Shown in pieces: positions 25,941 to 36,359 of a DNA stretch of 60,732 bases. A program made the position numbers and the translations under genes. Origin of the DNA: Roseiflexaceae bacterium. Lineage in GTDB: Bacteria; Chloroflexota; Chloroflexia; Chloroflexales; Roseiflexaceae. Numbering within the stretch: the stretch's first letter is position 1; each line of letters starts with the position of its first letter. The stretch lies in the NCBI GenBank assembly GCA_947474225.1, contig CANJHS010000016.1:1-60732 (forward strand), in the 5' to 3' direction. The notes beneath the pieces were generated by a model. That model worked only from the letters and a program-made list of their open reading frames with translations, was not told where the DNA came from and did no database searches.

Positions 25941-26036
25941 GTGTTTTTTCGCATCCTCATGCCCAAAAACTTGGTAATGATTTGGTAATGCTGGCATGTC
26001 AGACTACCTCTGGATTCATCACAGAGGAGTACTTCC

Positions 26037-26972
26037 ATGACACAGCGCCTGTTGATTTTTCTTTTCATGTTCGCCACAGTCACTGTTGCGATGTTCCAAC
26101 CAGTCGCCGCAGCAGGGGTCGATCGCGGTGAAGACAGTGACGGCTCAGACGACACCTCACTCATCACCGATCCGCCAGCGACGTCTATCTCTGCCGATGC
26201 GAAAGCGGCGCTACGCAGTAATTCATATGAAAAAGTAGGTCTTGCCCTTTTTTCTGCCAAAACGCAGGTAGATATTGACGCACTCTCGCCGGTATTCGAC
26301 AGTTTACACGGTCGCCAGTACGGCAGCTCTGTCATGTTTCGTCCAACCGCGGCACAAGACGTCATCGCCTACATCACCGGCGACAAATACCTTACTGGCA
26401 TGATGAAAATGAGCATGTTCACCCAACTGAAGAAAGGTGACATCCTCCTCCGCCGTACCGGTCGTGATGGCTGCAAACAGTGGGATGTTGTCCCGCTCTG
26501 CAAGTACTGGGCACTAGTATACGAGCATTCCGGCATTTTTTATGGTGCGCGGAATGGCGTTTTAAGCGTCTATGAAGCATCCAATATAGGAGGCGTCCAG
26601 TTCAAGGCAGTGACGACGTGGAAAACGCCGAATCTCTATATCGGTATCCAACGCAGTCGAATCGACGCGGCAACCATCAGTACAAAACTCGAAGCATTTA
26701 TCGCCAAATATGGAGGAAACGGCCAAACTCCCTATAACTACAATCTCCTCGATAAAAACACTGAACGCGCACTCTACTGCTCGCAACTCGTCTGGAAGTT
26801 CTACCAAACAGTTGGAGTCAATGTCGACAGCGACCACCCTTTTTATGCGGATTGGCTTCGCATCGGGTATGGCAACACACTCGCTACCTACATAAGCCGC
26901 AATGCGGTTTCCCCCGACGAAATAGGCATGTCATCGAATGTCTATCGCATGGCAACGGGATGGAACAACTAA
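26037..26972 (+). CDS. Secreted permuted NlpC/P60-fold (YiiX-like) amidase or peptidase
   Basis: A 311-residue exported protein with a signal peptide ending near VAAAG. The catalytic core (about 140-290) has GDILLRRT, then YEHSGIFYG (His164), and LYCSQLVWKFY (Cys248), the His-before-Cys order of circularly permuted papain-like YiiX/YebB proteins. Two further cysteines (in DGCKQWD and PLCKYW) could form a disulfide. Substrates of this fold are amide or thioester bonds in peptidoglycan or lipids; none is shown here. GAGGAG lies 7 nt before the start. The next two genes form a trio with it: a lipoprotein, one base downstream of the stop, and a Cys-to-Ser paralogue. Confidence 0.75.
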   Translation: MTQRLLIFLFMFATVTVAMFQPVAAAGVDRGEDSDGSDDTSLITDPPATSISADAKAALRSNSYEKVGLALFSAKTQVDIDALSPVFDSLHGRQYGSSVMFRPTAAQDVIAYITGDKYLTGMMKMSMFTQLKKGDILLRRTGRDGCKQWDVVPLCKYWALVYEHSGIFYGARNGVLSVYEASNIGGVQFKAVTTWKTPNLYIGIQRSRIDAATISTKLEAFIAKYGGNGQTPYNYNLLDKNTERALYCSQLVWKFYQTVGVNVDSDHPFYADWLRIGYGNTLATYISRNAVSPDEIGMSSNVYRMATGWNN

Positions 26973-26973
26973 T

Positions 26974-28077
26974 ATGAAATACCATACGTTCATTTCTACA
27001 CTCTTCTTTCTACAGGTTCTGTCGGGCTGTACAAACCCTCAGCAACCAATAAATTTCGCTGCTCACCCCATTTACGTCTTCTCTGGTCAACATGCCGTAC
27101 CAGGCAACGAACATGCCCAGGTCACTGCACTCGATCGCAAGACCTTTGCGCCAATCGGCACACGCACCCTTGAACTTTCATATATCAATGAAGCACTTTT
27201 CGATGGTTCTCGGCTCTGGTATGGGTACGCCGGTGATATCGATGTCGACATGAACACCGTTGCGCAACTCAGTACTGACCTTTCAAACGAATCGGTCTAT
27301 AAAGTGTGCACAGAACCAAACGGCGTCCACAACGACGGCGATTCGTTGATTGTGCTGTGTACACAAAACGGTATGATTGCCCACGCCACCCGCATCCGAA
27401 AGGGCGACGGCGCGGTCGAGGCAGAGGCAGACATCGTCACCAAGTGGGGTGACATGATGTACATCGATAGTGTGTTATTCAATGGCGAGCTCATAGTTTA
27501 TGGCGGTGGGCATTATGCTGATTTTTCGGATCGCACTGCCCAAGAGCTACAAGTTCGAGACCCAAAAACGTTACAACTCATCCGTGTTATCGAAACACCC
27601 AAAACTGAACTTGGCATGAAGAACTTCATCGTCATGAACAAGGATCTGTATATCCTCAATATGGCGAGTAAGTATGCTGCCGTGTATGGGTTTCTCCCAG
27701 TCGATGTTCTACGGTACCACTCTGGTTCAGCGAAGCTCGAGTCATTACCGTTGATAGCACGATCACCGCACGATGGCATCATCATTGGTGAATACCTCTA
27801 TACGTTGCACAATACATACGACAATTATGACGGTCAACCCGTCAGCATTTACAAAACGAATTTGAAGACATGGAAAATGACGCATTGGGATTATGACGGT
27901 GAACACTACATGCATCTCAACGATATGCAGGAAATAGACGGCAAAATAATCCTCGCCTTATTTCAATCCCACCAACCCGCTCGCGAAGGAATCTACGAAC
28001 TAAATACAACTACCGGAGCACTCGATTTCCGCACTTTTGTGCCAGGGGCATCGCTGATTATCGATACTAACTCATAG
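26974..28077 (+). CDS. Lipoprotein with predicted beta-propeller-like repeats
   Basis: A 367-residue lipoprotein (signal QVLSGC) whose mature part is rich in beta-type segments such as SRLWYGYAGD, ELQVRDPKTLQLIRVIE and GEYLYTLHNTYDNYDG, resembling blade repeats of a propeller. I do not recognise a named family or catalytic residues. The ATG begins one base after the stop of the upstream YiiX-like gene, so the two are co-transcribed. It may be a surface scaffold or binding partner for the flanking YiiX-like proteins; this is inferred only from gene order. Confidence 0.7.
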   Translation: MKYHTFISTLFFLQVLSGCTNPQQPINFAAHPIYVFSGQHAVPGNEHAQVTALDRKTFAPIGTRTLELSYINEALFDGSRLWYGYAGDIDVDMNTVAQLSTDLSNESVYKVCTEPNGVHNDGDSLIVLCTQNGMIAHATRIRKGDGAVEAEADIVTKWGDMMYIDSVLFNGELIVYGGGHYADFSDRTAQELQVRDPKTLQLIRVIETPKTELGMKNFIVMNKDLYILNMASKYAAVYGFLPVDVLRYHSGSAKLESLPLIARSPHDGIIIGEYLYTLHNTYDNYDGQPVSIYKTNLKTWKMTHWDYDGEHYMHLNDMQEIDGKIILALFQSHQPAREGIYELNTTTGALDFRTFVPGASLIIDTNS

Positions 28078-28115
28078 AATTCGAACTGCTCAGGCAGTGT
28101 ACAGGTGAGGACCAT

Positions 28116-29027
28116 ATGATGAACCGTCACATTTCTTACTTTATATGTATTGCGGTCATACTTTTATTACATCCGCTCGTACCGACGCACGCCCAGACAC
28201 TTTCGCATAGTACAGACGGAACAGATACGCTCAGTCCACAAACACGAACGGCTCTGACGAGCACCGATTATGTCACCGTGGGACTCGCGCTCTTTTCGGC
28301 GCAGAGTCAAGCCGACATCGATGCACTCGACGCACTCTTTCAACAATTGCTCAAACGTGAACTCTCCCGCAGCCAGTCACGTTTTGTCGGCAAAGTACCG
28401 ACGTTACCACAACGAATCACTATTGCTATCACTGGGAGTTTGACCTACCACACAAAGTTACCTGCCCGGACTCTCACAACCCTCCAACGTGGCGATATCG
28501 TACTGCGGCGCAGTACACCGACCGGATGCACGACCCAGCAATTTATTCCAGGCTGTCGGTACTGGGCAGCAGTATATGACCATGCCGCCATCTATTACGG
28601 CACCATAAACGGTGTCCCTATGATCTATGAGTCAACCCCGCAGCGTGGCGTTCAGCTTGTCCCACTGCGCACATGGCAACAGAAAAAAGGGTATGTGGGT
28701 GTGTATCGTACCAAAGCACTTGTACCGAATCAGGCACGTGCGATGTCGCCATTTGTGCAAACATACGGCAACAACGGCCACACCCACTTTAATCCGACGC
28801 AGACCGACAAGGCAACCGACAGCAGTGTTTCGAGCGCGCAACTTGTATGGCTTTACTACAAGACACTCGGAATCGACGTAGATAGCAACAACGATCTGTA
28901 TGCACATTGGATTGCCACCGGCTATAGTCCGCTCGTTGCATCGTACGTCGCACGTCATGCGATAGCGCCAGACGAAATAGCCCTGTCGCCGGCGCTTACC
29001 TGCGTCGCACAAGGATGGCTGCCCTGA
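28116..29027 (+). CDS. Secreted YiiX-like paralogue with catalytic Cys replaced by Ser
   Basis: A 303-residue exported protein (signal ending THAQ), clearly related over its length to the product of 26037-26972, including the shared C-terminal ARHAIAPDEIALSP pattern. It keeps RGDIVLRR, YDHAAIYYG (His156) and the two extra cysteines (TGC, PGCRYW). The nucleophile position reads SVSSAQLVWLYY, so Ser240 replaces the Cys. It is either an inactive binding partner or a Ser-dependent variant. ATG 28116 has GTGAGG 5 nt upstream. It lies 38 nt after the lipoprotein gene on the same strand. Confidence 0.72.
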   Translation: MMNRHISYFICIAVILLLHPLVPTHAQTLSHSTDGTDTLSPQTRTALTSTDYVTVGLALFSAQSQADIDALDALFQQLLKRELSRSQSRFVGKVPTLPQRITIAITGSLTYHTKLPARTLTTLQRGDIVLRRSTPTGCTTQQFIPGCRYWAAVYDHAAIYYGTINGVPMIYESTPQRGVQLVPLRTWQQKKGYVGVYRTKALVPNQARAMSPFVQTYGNNGHTHFNPTQTDKATDSSVSSAQLVWLYYKTLGIDVDSNNDLYAHWIATGYSPLVASYVARHAIAPDEIALSPALTCVAQGWLP

Positions 29028-29057
29028 TCATGTAATCAGTGAATTGTCTGCTAGGAT

Positions 29058-29840
29058 ATGCAGATGATTACTGTCAATGACCACCGCATCATCCCTACAT
29101 CCTTCCCTGATGGCACACAGCAGGTGTGGCAGCTCGTACCCGCACTCATGGAGGCGTCAACCTGGCATATCTGCTGGACCTTTGGCAGTGAAGCCGAAGT
29201 GATGACCTTGGTGCAACTCTGCGACCTCGGTGCAGGTCGCCCGATGCATCTCGAACTATCCTATTTGCCGTACGGTCGCCAAGATAAAGCAATCAGCAAC
29301 GATACGACCTTCGGGTTGCAGAGCTTCATCCGTGTGCTCCAGCTTTGCAGGTTGCGCTCCATTGAGATCCTCGACCCACACTCATCAGTCATCCTCGATG
29401 CGCTGCCCAACTGTCGGGCAATCTACCCGCACGCGCAGGTCGGCGCCACCATCGTAACGACAGGCGCGACCGCCATCGCGTACCCCGATGCAGGTGCAGT
29501 GCGCAAGTACACGGCAATCTATCAGACAGACTGCCGGATTATCAGTGGTCGCAAGGTACGCAACCAGCAGACGGGTGTGTTGACCGACACCTCCATCGAG
29601 GGCGACGCTAAAGGACAAACCGTACTCATCATCGACGATATCTGCGACGGCGGCCGGACGTTTATAGCCCTTGCAGACGCACTCTATGCGGGTGGCGCTG
29701 CTGCGGTGCATCTGTTCGTCACGCACGGACTGTTCAGCAAAGGCATCCATGTCTTGACCGCAGCGCGTATCTGCCGCGTCTTCACCGCCCGAGGCGAGGT
29801 CGACACACGTTCTAATACTGTCGTTTATATCACCCAGTGA
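29058..29840 (+). CDS. Ribose-phosphate pyrophosphokinase homologue, short form
   Basis: PRPP synthetase-like protein of 260 residues, about 50 shorter than typical Prs because the N-terminal part before FPDG is reduced. It keeps the flexible-loop region LPYGRQDKA and the PRPP-binding loop VLIIDDICDGGRTF, and the type I phosphoribosyltransferase-like C-terminal fold. This short form resembles Prs-like enzymes encoded with NAD salvage genes in phages and some bacteria, but no nicotinamide phosphoribosyltransferase gene is beside it here. The classic regulatory N-terminal residues are missing, so ordinary ADP inhibition may differ. It follows the YiiX-like trio by 30 nt; a second ATG (29064) is an alternative start. 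Confidence 0.75.
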   Translation: MQMITVNDHRIIPTSFPDGTQQVWQLVPALMEASTWHICWTFGSEAEVMTLVQLCDLGAGRPMHLELSYLPYGRQDKAISNDTTFGLQSFIRVLQLCRLRSIEILDPHSSVILDALPNCRAIYPHAQVGATIVTTGATAIAYPDAGAVRKYTAIYQTDCRIISGRKVRNQQTGVLTDTSIEGDAKGQTVLIIDDICDGGRTFIALADALYAGGAAAVHLFVTHGLFSKGIHVLTAARICRVFTARGEVDTRSNTVVYITQ

Positions 29841-29864
29841 TCTGAAACGTCGTTTTTCGCTGAG

Positions 29865-29893
29865 AAAACGCCCCGCTGCGGTTGCAGCGAGGC
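29865..29893 (-). terminator. Terminator of the glyA-proC-rsmC-like operon
   Basis: On the minus strand a stem between 29884-29893 and 29870-29879 (one mismatch, 4-nt loop) is followed by a run of U (complement of AAAA at 29865-29868). It closes the minus-strand operon. Confidence 0.75.
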
Positions 29894-29907
29894 GCGCTGA
29901 TATTGTG

Positions 29908-31077
29908 TTACTCCGGTCGTTTGACCGTTTTGGCACGCCAGACCGTGAACGAACCATTGGAAGCAACCTTGGTCACTTCTTCAAAGATTTGCTCAAAGAC
30001 CGGTTGGTACGGCAAAAATGCATTGGCAACGCACCAAAATTCGCCACGTGTGCTCAAATATTTCGCAGCAGTCGCTGCAAACTGACGAATCAGCGTATGA
30101 TCGTTGCGTTTGCCACTATGGAATGGTGGATTGGCGACAATAATCTCGTAGCGCTGCGTCCACGGCAACGCATCGATGACATCGTTCCAGGCAATGTGCA
30201 CGCGCGTACTGTCGCGAAATGTCGCCGTCATCGCCTGTGCAGCAGCCCCATCAACGTCGACCATATCGACGCGCGTCGCACCATGGTCAAGTGCCCACCC
30301 TCCAAGTACACCAACGCCTGCCCCAACATCAAGCACGTGTTGGTTTTTGCACGGTGGGAAGTGGCTCAACAAAAAGGCTGTCCCGTCGTCTACACGCCCA
30401 TGCGCAAAGATACCTGGTGCACTCTGGTACGTTCGCTCTGCGTGACTCAGCGTGAGTGTTGTGCCTATTGCGATACCTACGGATTGTGCCCATTCCGGTA
30501 CCGGCAATGCATGAGCGGGCTTTTTGGCGACCACCATGCGTTGATGTGATTTGGAGCGTTCATTACACACGCCTATGAGCTCTTTTACATCGCGTGCAAT
30601 GGTCCTCCCGCCCGCGTCATTCGGTCCTACAGCCACGAGTGTCCCGCCTATAGCCAGCGCACGATACCCTTCGCACAAACGGCGTAGCCAGGCATCTCGG
30701 GTTGAGGGCACTTCTATGAGCACGAGGTCCATGGACGATTCGGCAACCGTACTCGCGTCACCGAAGGCAGCCCATTCGATACCAGTACGTTTCGCATTGG
30801 TAAGCGTCCGTTGGCTGGCAGTCACCATACCCGCATGACGCTGTGCAACTACAACCGCAGTGGGAGGAGTGACGACAAGGGCGGGTAGTGCGAATGCGAC
30901 GTCGATGAGGAGCAGGTGCGCTACAGGGTGGGTGGCCGCGTATTCAGCCAAAAGTTCTGCCGCTGCGGTGACGTGCAAGCCGGCAGGCAGGCCAGTGCGG
31001 GCGTAGACCGTCAAAACACGCCCCGCCACCGTCGTGGTCGAGGCGTGCCATGCGGCCGTAAGTGGCGGATTGGTCAA
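29908..31077 (-). CDS. RsmC/RlmG-like rRNA guanine-N2 methyltransferase
   Basis: A 389-residue protein with two Rossmann methyltransferase lobes, as in RsmC and RlmG. The N-terminal lobe is degenerate; the C-terminal lobe has motif I VLDVGAGVGVLG and the catalytic IIVANPPFH (NPPF/Y of N-methyltransferases). The family methylates a guanine N2 in 16S (RsmC) or 23S (RlmG) rRNA; which one applies is unclear. Its ATG overlaps the proC stop (ATGA). It is the last gene of glyA-proC-rsmC-like, and a terminator follows. Location: cytoplasm. Confidence 0.85.
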   Translation of the reverse strand: MTNPPLTAAWHASTTTVAGRVLTVYARTGLPAGLHVTAAAELLAEYAATHPVAHLLLIDVAFALPALVVTPPTAVVVAQRHAGMVTASQRTLTNAKRTGIEWAAFGDASTVAESSMDLVLIEVPSTRDAWLRRLCEGYRALAIGGTLVAVGPNDAGGRTIARDVKELIGVCNERSKSHQRMVVAKKPAHALPVPEWAQSVGIAIGTTLTLSHAERTYQSAPGIFAHGRVDDGTAFLLSHFPPCKNQHVLDVGAGVGVLGGWALDHGATRVDMVDVDGAAAQAMTATFRDSTRVHIAWNDVIDALPWTQRYEIIVANPPFHSGKRNDHTLIRQFAATAAKYLSTRGEFWCVANAFLPYQPVFEQIFEEVTKVASNGSFTVWRAKTVKRPE

Positions 31078-31886
31078 TGTTGTGGCTTCCCTAGCTCGAC
31101 TGAGCGTTCATATGCGGCACGCACTCCATCGTTGATGGCACTGCGCAAACCGGCTTTTTCCATGGCGACCAAACCGGCCGCCGTTGTACCAGCTGGCGAT
31201 GTCACGTCGTTGCGCAATTCAGCAGGGTGCTTACTGCTCGCGATTGCGTACTGGAGTGTCCCGAGCATCGTCTGTTCGGCCAGCTGTTTGGCGAGTGGCC
31301 GTGCCAAGCCGACATGGACACCGGCATCGGTGAGAGCTTCGAGCATCAAAAAGACATATCCTGGACCGCTCCCCGACAACGCAGTGACTTGATTGATGTA
31401 GTGTTCTGCGTCGACATAGACTGCCTGCCCGAACGATTCGAGCACCGCCTTGGCCCAACTGCGTTGCGTGTCGGTCACACCAACCGCCGTCCATCCCGAC
31501 ATCCCAGCGCCGATCATGGCCGGGGTATTGGGCATGGCACGCACGATTGCATCGTGCTGGAGGCCGTCACGCAGGGTTGCAATGGTCACTCCTGCCATAA
31601 TCGACAACACCAAAGCACCGGTGGGGATATGTCCGCGCAATTCGGTGAGGACACCGGCGATGATCTGTGGCTTAATTGCAAACACCACCACATCCACTGC
31701 TGCGATGGCTTCACGGTTGCTTGCCACCATGGTGATACCGTACTGGGCATGTAACTGGGCGCGGCGGTCAGCCCGCGGCTCGGCTGCATAGATAGCTGTC
31801 GCTGGGGTACCGTTGTTGATGAGCCCACCTATCATCGCCTCGCCCATCATGCCGGCACCAATCATGCCAATACGTGGATGTGTCAT
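31074..31886 (-). CDS. proC: Pyrroline-5-carboxylate reductase
   Basis: Last step of proline synthesis: reduces 1-pyrroline-5-carboxylate with NAD(P)H. The 270-residue protein has the N-terminal Rossmann motif IGMIGAGMMGEAM and the C-terminal signature pieces ALSGSGPGYVF and RNDVTSPAGTTAAGL. The start is 2 nt after the glyA stop, and its stop overlaps the rsmC-like start, so it is the middle gene of the operon. The other proline genes, proB and proA, are in the same window at 44.5-46.9 kb, in a different operon. Confidence 0.95.
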   Translation of the reverse strand: MTHPRIGMIGAGMMGEAMIGGLINNGTPATAIYAAEPRADRRAQLHAQYGITMVASNREAIAAVDVVVFAIKPQIIAGVLTELRGHIPTGALVLSIMAGVTIATLRDGLQHDAIVRAMPNTPAMIGAGMSGWTAVGVTDTQRSWAKAVLESFGQAVYVDAEHYINQVTALSGSGPGYVFLMLEALTDAGVHVGLARPLAKQLAEQTMLGTLQYAIASSKHPAELRNDVTSPAGTTAAGLVAMEKAGLRSAINDGVRAAYERSVELGKPQH

Positions 31887-31888
31887 CG

Positions 31889-33217
<1,329 letters not shown>

Positions 33218-33251
33218 GTAAACCCCCACAACAATCGGCAATTACCCTTGC

Positions 33252-33257
33252 ATTATA
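33252..33257 (-). promoter_or_regulatory. Possible -10 element of the glyA operon
   Basis: The minus strand reads TATAAT 35 nt upstream of the glyA start, in the 73-nt gap after the TrmJ-like gene. No good -35 is visible. Confidence 0.45.
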
Positions 33258-33290
33258 TCCCAATTGCAGTGGATTCAGGATTTCTTTATG

Positions 33291-34052
33291 TCAATTTGAT
33301 ATTTTGGAACGGAGTTTTTTTACATACGAAATGAGTTCGTGCGCAATCGCAGTCAACAACATAATCTCGCGCGCATTGGGTTGGGCACGGTGCGTCATGC
33401 TACGCAGTGAACGCATTTTGGATGGTGCACTCGGGCTTTTAAAGAAATTAATCTCGCGCATAGCCTGTTCCAACAATACGATAAACGCATCAATAGCGCC
33501 AACCGTGGCCGGCGGATAGACGATGCGTTGATCAATGCGTTGTGGCGGTTCGGTCATATTGAGCTCATAGCAAACCAACAAGACTGCCTGGGCCAGATTC
33601 AGTGACGCGTAATCGGGGTCAGTAGCGATGGTAACAAACTGCTGGCAATAATCGAGCTCTGCTTGTTGCAGTCCGTTGTCTTCGGGTCCAAACACGAGGG
33701 CAACCCGCTGACCCTGCAGTGCCTTTTCGACAACCGAAGGAGCGACAGCGCGCAGTTCTTGGGGTGGGAGTGGGGTATCGCGATGCCGTGCGGTCGTTCC
33801 TATTGCCCAGGTAATATCATGGAGCGCCGCCGGGAGAGAATCATAGACTTCTATACTCGCGACGAAGGCTGCACTGCGATGGGCAACATGCTCGATAAGC
33901 TCGGGTTCGTATTCTCGCGGTGTGACAAGACGCAAGTGACGTAATCCCATATTCATCATGGCACGTACCGTTGCGGCAATATTAATTTGACGGTGTGGGT
34001 TGTGTAGGACGACCATTATCTGGTCACGGAAGCTGTTTATTGGCGTGCTCAT
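33291..34052 (-). CDS. TrmH/SPOUT family RNA methyltransferase (TrmJ-like)
   Basis: A 253-residue SPOUT methyltransferase. The knot motifs are LHNPHRQINIAATVRAM near the start, VALVFGPEDNGL in the middle and YASLNLAQAVLLVCYEL, in the order of the TrmJ/TrmH group, which methylates 2'-O of tRNA (TrmJ: position 32). A C-terminal helical extension from about 195 also matches TrmJ. ATG at 34052 has GGGGA upstream; the in-frame stretch up to 34163 is rejected because it overlaps the divergent hemW start region and has no site. Confidence 0.85.
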   Translation of the reverse strand: MSTPINSFRDQIMVVLHNPHRQINIAATVRAMMNMGLRHLRLVTPREYEPELIEHVAHRSAAFVASIEVYDSLPAALHDITWAIGTTARHRDTPLPPQELRAVAPSVVEKALQGQRVALVFGPEDNGLQQAELDYCQQFVTIATDPDYASLNLAQAVLLVCYELNMTEPPQRIDQRIVYPPATVGAIDAFIVLLEQAMREINFFKSPSAPSKMRSLRSMTHRAQPNAREIMLLTAIAHELISYVKKLRSKISN

Positions 34053-34075
34053 ACGTCCCCGCAGACTTGACCTGC

Positions 34076-34084
34076 TGGTATGAT
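34076..34084 (+). promoter_or_regulatory. Extended -10 promoter of the hemW operon
   Basis: TGG-TATGAT, 58 nt upstream of the hemW GTG start, in the 89-nt divergent gap to the TrmJ-like gene. No clear -35. Confidence 0.5.
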
Positions 34085-34141
34085 ACCTGATAGCGTGACT
34101 ATTCTGCACGCACACAACCGGGCGATCGGAATGGAGTCTCT

Positions 34142-35362
34142 GTGGATTGGCGTACACATTCAACCGGTGCTCGACACCTGTATATTCATATCCCCTTTTG
34201 TCACCGGCGCTGCGCGTACTGTGACTTCAACACCTATGCCAATATGGATGACCGGATGGGGGCGTATACGGCAGCCCTCGTCAATGAAATCAAAGCACTG
34301 CCGCCCGAGCAGCACAAACTCATCGCCCCCCACGAGGCACACCCGTTGCTGCGGGCCGATTTGCCGCCGACGATATTCCTCGGTGGCGGTACCCCCAGCA
34401 TGCTCCCCTTGGACCAGATGGAGCAGATTTTGCGGGCTGCCAATGATGTCGTGCCCTTTTCTGGTGCCGAAATAACCGTAGAATGCAACCCAGGGACGGT
34501 GCTCGGCAAAGACTATCTGCGTCAGTTGCGCGCTATGGGTGTGACCCGTATCAGCATGGGCGTCCAAAGCCTAAACGACCCGCTCCTCCGTGTGCTTGGA
34601 CGCATCCACACCGCTGCCGAGGCGCGGGCAAGCTACGAAGACGCCAGATCGGTAGGATTCGATTCGGTCAATCTCGATTTTATCTTTGGCTTGCCGGGGC
34701 AGACCGCCGCCGATTGGCACGACACCCTGGCACAGGCTTCGACCTGGGATGTCGACCACTTCGCTATCTATTCGCTCATTCTCGAAGAATCGACACCGTT
34801 GTATGCGCAGGTACAAGGTGGGCGACTCAGTGTGCCCGATGACGACATCACTGGTGCCATGTACGAACACACGATGGAATTCCTCGGTGCCGCAGGGTAT
34901 CACCAGTACGAAATTTCGAATTGGGCACGTGGCCCACTCGACGGGCCCGGCGGGTTACCGCGCCATGCTGGCCTGCACAATGTCGCCTATTGGCTCAACG
35001 CTGCATATCATGCGGCGGGCGCCGGCGCACATGGGCACATCGACAGCCAACGCTTTGTCGATATACTGGGGGTTGAGGACTACATTACCCGCTCCGGCAT
35101 GTTGAATTCCCCCCTGCGCGAGACCACCCAGCTCTCACCGGCCGATATCCTCGCCGAGACGATGATGATGGGGTTGCGCCTCAATATGGGGATCAGCTAT
35201 GCCCACATCACGGACCGCACGGGCTTTGATATCCGCATGACCCATGGCGACATCATCACAAATACCATCGCTGAGGGATTACTCAGCGCCGACGAAGCCG
35301 GCATCAGATTGACGCCTCGGGGGCGCATGTATGGCAATCAGGTGTTCCAGCGCTTTTTGTAG
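34142..35362 (+). CDS. hemW: Radical SAM heme chaperone HemW (CPO-III-like)
   Basis: A 406-residue radical SAM protein with the cluster motif Cys20-x3-Cys24-x2-Cys27 (PFCHRRCAYCDF) and GGGTPS. The sequence LHNVAYW near 278 is the HNxxYW heme-binding motif of HemW, which separates it from true coproporphyrinogen III dehydrogenase HemN. Family role: heme insertion into proteins such as respiratory enzymes. The start is GTG at 34142 with GGAG 5 nt upstream. It heads a plus-strand run with the kinase-like, RlmI and Lon-domain genes, at the other side of a divergent promoter from the TrmJ-like gene. Confidence 0.92.
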   Translation: MDWRTHSTGARHLYIHIPFCHRRCAYCDFNTYANMDDRMGAYTAALVNEIKALPPEQHKLIAPHEAHPLLRADLPPTIFLGGGTPSMLPLDQMEQILRAANDVVPFSGAEITVECNPGTVLGKDYLRQLRAMGVTRISMGVQSLNDPLLRVLGRIHTAAEARASYEDARSVGFDSVNLDFIFGLPGQTAADWHDTLAQASTWDVDHFAIYSLILEESTPLYAQVQGGRLSVPDDDITGAMYEHTMEFLGAAGYHQYEISNWARGPLDGPGGLPRHAGLHNVAYWLNAAYHAAGAGAHGHIDSQRFVDILGVEDYITRSGMLNSPLRETTQLSPADILAETMMMGLRLNMGISYAHITDRTGFDIRMTHGDIITNTIAEGLLSADEAGIRLTPRGRMYGNQVFQRFL

Positions 35363-35373
35363 GAGTTGTCTCG

Positions 35374-36282
35374 ATGGATCTCCAGGCATTTTTGACCCAG
35401 ACATACCCATTCACCGTCGTCTCGGTATCCGATGCGCCGCGTGGGCTCGTTGCCAAGTCGCACATTGCCACACTCGCGGATGGCACGTCGGTGTTTGTTA
35501 AAGCAGTCCATGCGCCGTTATTCAAACCGCACCTCGTCCACAGCGCCGCCACCCATGCGTATCTAGCCAATCAGCTTGGTGACCGTATCAATGCACCGAT
35601 TGCCACACGCAGTGGGGCGGGGGTGGCCCGCTGGGGCGATGCCATTCTCGCGGTCAGTAGCATGATTGCAGCCCCATTAACCGAAAACTATGATCTGCAT
35701 GTCTTCGGGCAACTCATTGGACAGCTACACGCAGTCGCCATTGACCCGCGCGTGCCGACGCGACGCATTACAGATTTCGCACACCGCGGTCTGATTGATA
35801 CACTCGGCAACAAGGCATTTTCAGGCAGTGCGATTCGTCGTGATGTGGCAGACCGATTGGCGCCATGGCACAACACATATACCCGGTACTATGAGCGTCT
35901 GCGTTTTTTCGAACGTGCTTTTCGACAATTACCGGCACAACCCTTGGTGTACACCCACGGCGATGCCGGCGGGAACGTCCTGGCAAATGATGCATACAAC
36001 CTCCATCTGATTGACTGGGATTACATCGGCTTGTCAGAACCGGAGCGTGATTTATGGGTATTCGAGTTCTATCCTGATTTTATTGCGGGCTATCAGCGCA
36101 TCATCCCGACCTATCAACCTGACGAGATACGTCTACAGTATGCCGCGTATAGGCAGTTTTTCGACTACCTCGTGTTCTTTCTGACCGTCCTACAGGGAAT
36201 CCCGGCAGACGAAGACGCCAGTTTTGCTGCCGATAATGTGCTCAGCTTGTTTACCGATTGGTGCCCGCCGCATCTGCGTTAG
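35374..36282 (+). CDS. Aminoglycoside phosphotransferase/choline kinase-like kinase
   Basis: A 302-residue protein-kinase-fold small-molecule kinase of the APH family. The catalytic loop is VYTHGDAGGNVL, with the magnesium-binding LIDWDYIGLSEPERDLW following; a Lys in VFVKAVH of the N-lobe would bind ATP. The substrate is unknown and the protein should not be read as a resistance determinant. AGGAG lies 8 nt before the ATG, and the gene starts 11 nt after hemW, so it is in that operon. Confidence 0.8.
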   Translation: MDLQAFLTQTYPFTVVSVSDAPRGLVAKSHIATLADGTSVFVKAVHAPLFKPHLVHSAATHAYLANQLGDRINAPIATRSGAGVARWGDAILAVSSMIAAPLTENYDLHVFGQLIGQLHAVAIDPRVPTRRITDFAHRGLIDTLGNKAFSGSAIRRDVADRLAPWHNTYTRYYERLRFFERAFRQLPAQPLVYTHGDAGGNVLANDAYNLHLIDWDYIGLSEPERDLWVFEFYPDFIAGYQRIIPTYQPDEIRLQYAAYRQFFDYLVFFLTVLQGIPADEDASFAADNVLSLFTDWCPPHLR

Positions 36283-36359
36283 GATGCGCCGATAGGCGTC
36301 TGCTGGGGTACAATGATGGCACCGGTGAAATCATCGGCGTCCGTAACGAAAGACAACCG

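Noticed and set aside
35374..36282. Antibiotic-resistance kinase
   Set aside because: The APH fold covers many metabolic kinases. The gene is in a housekeeping operon with hemW and rlmI, so resistance is not supported.
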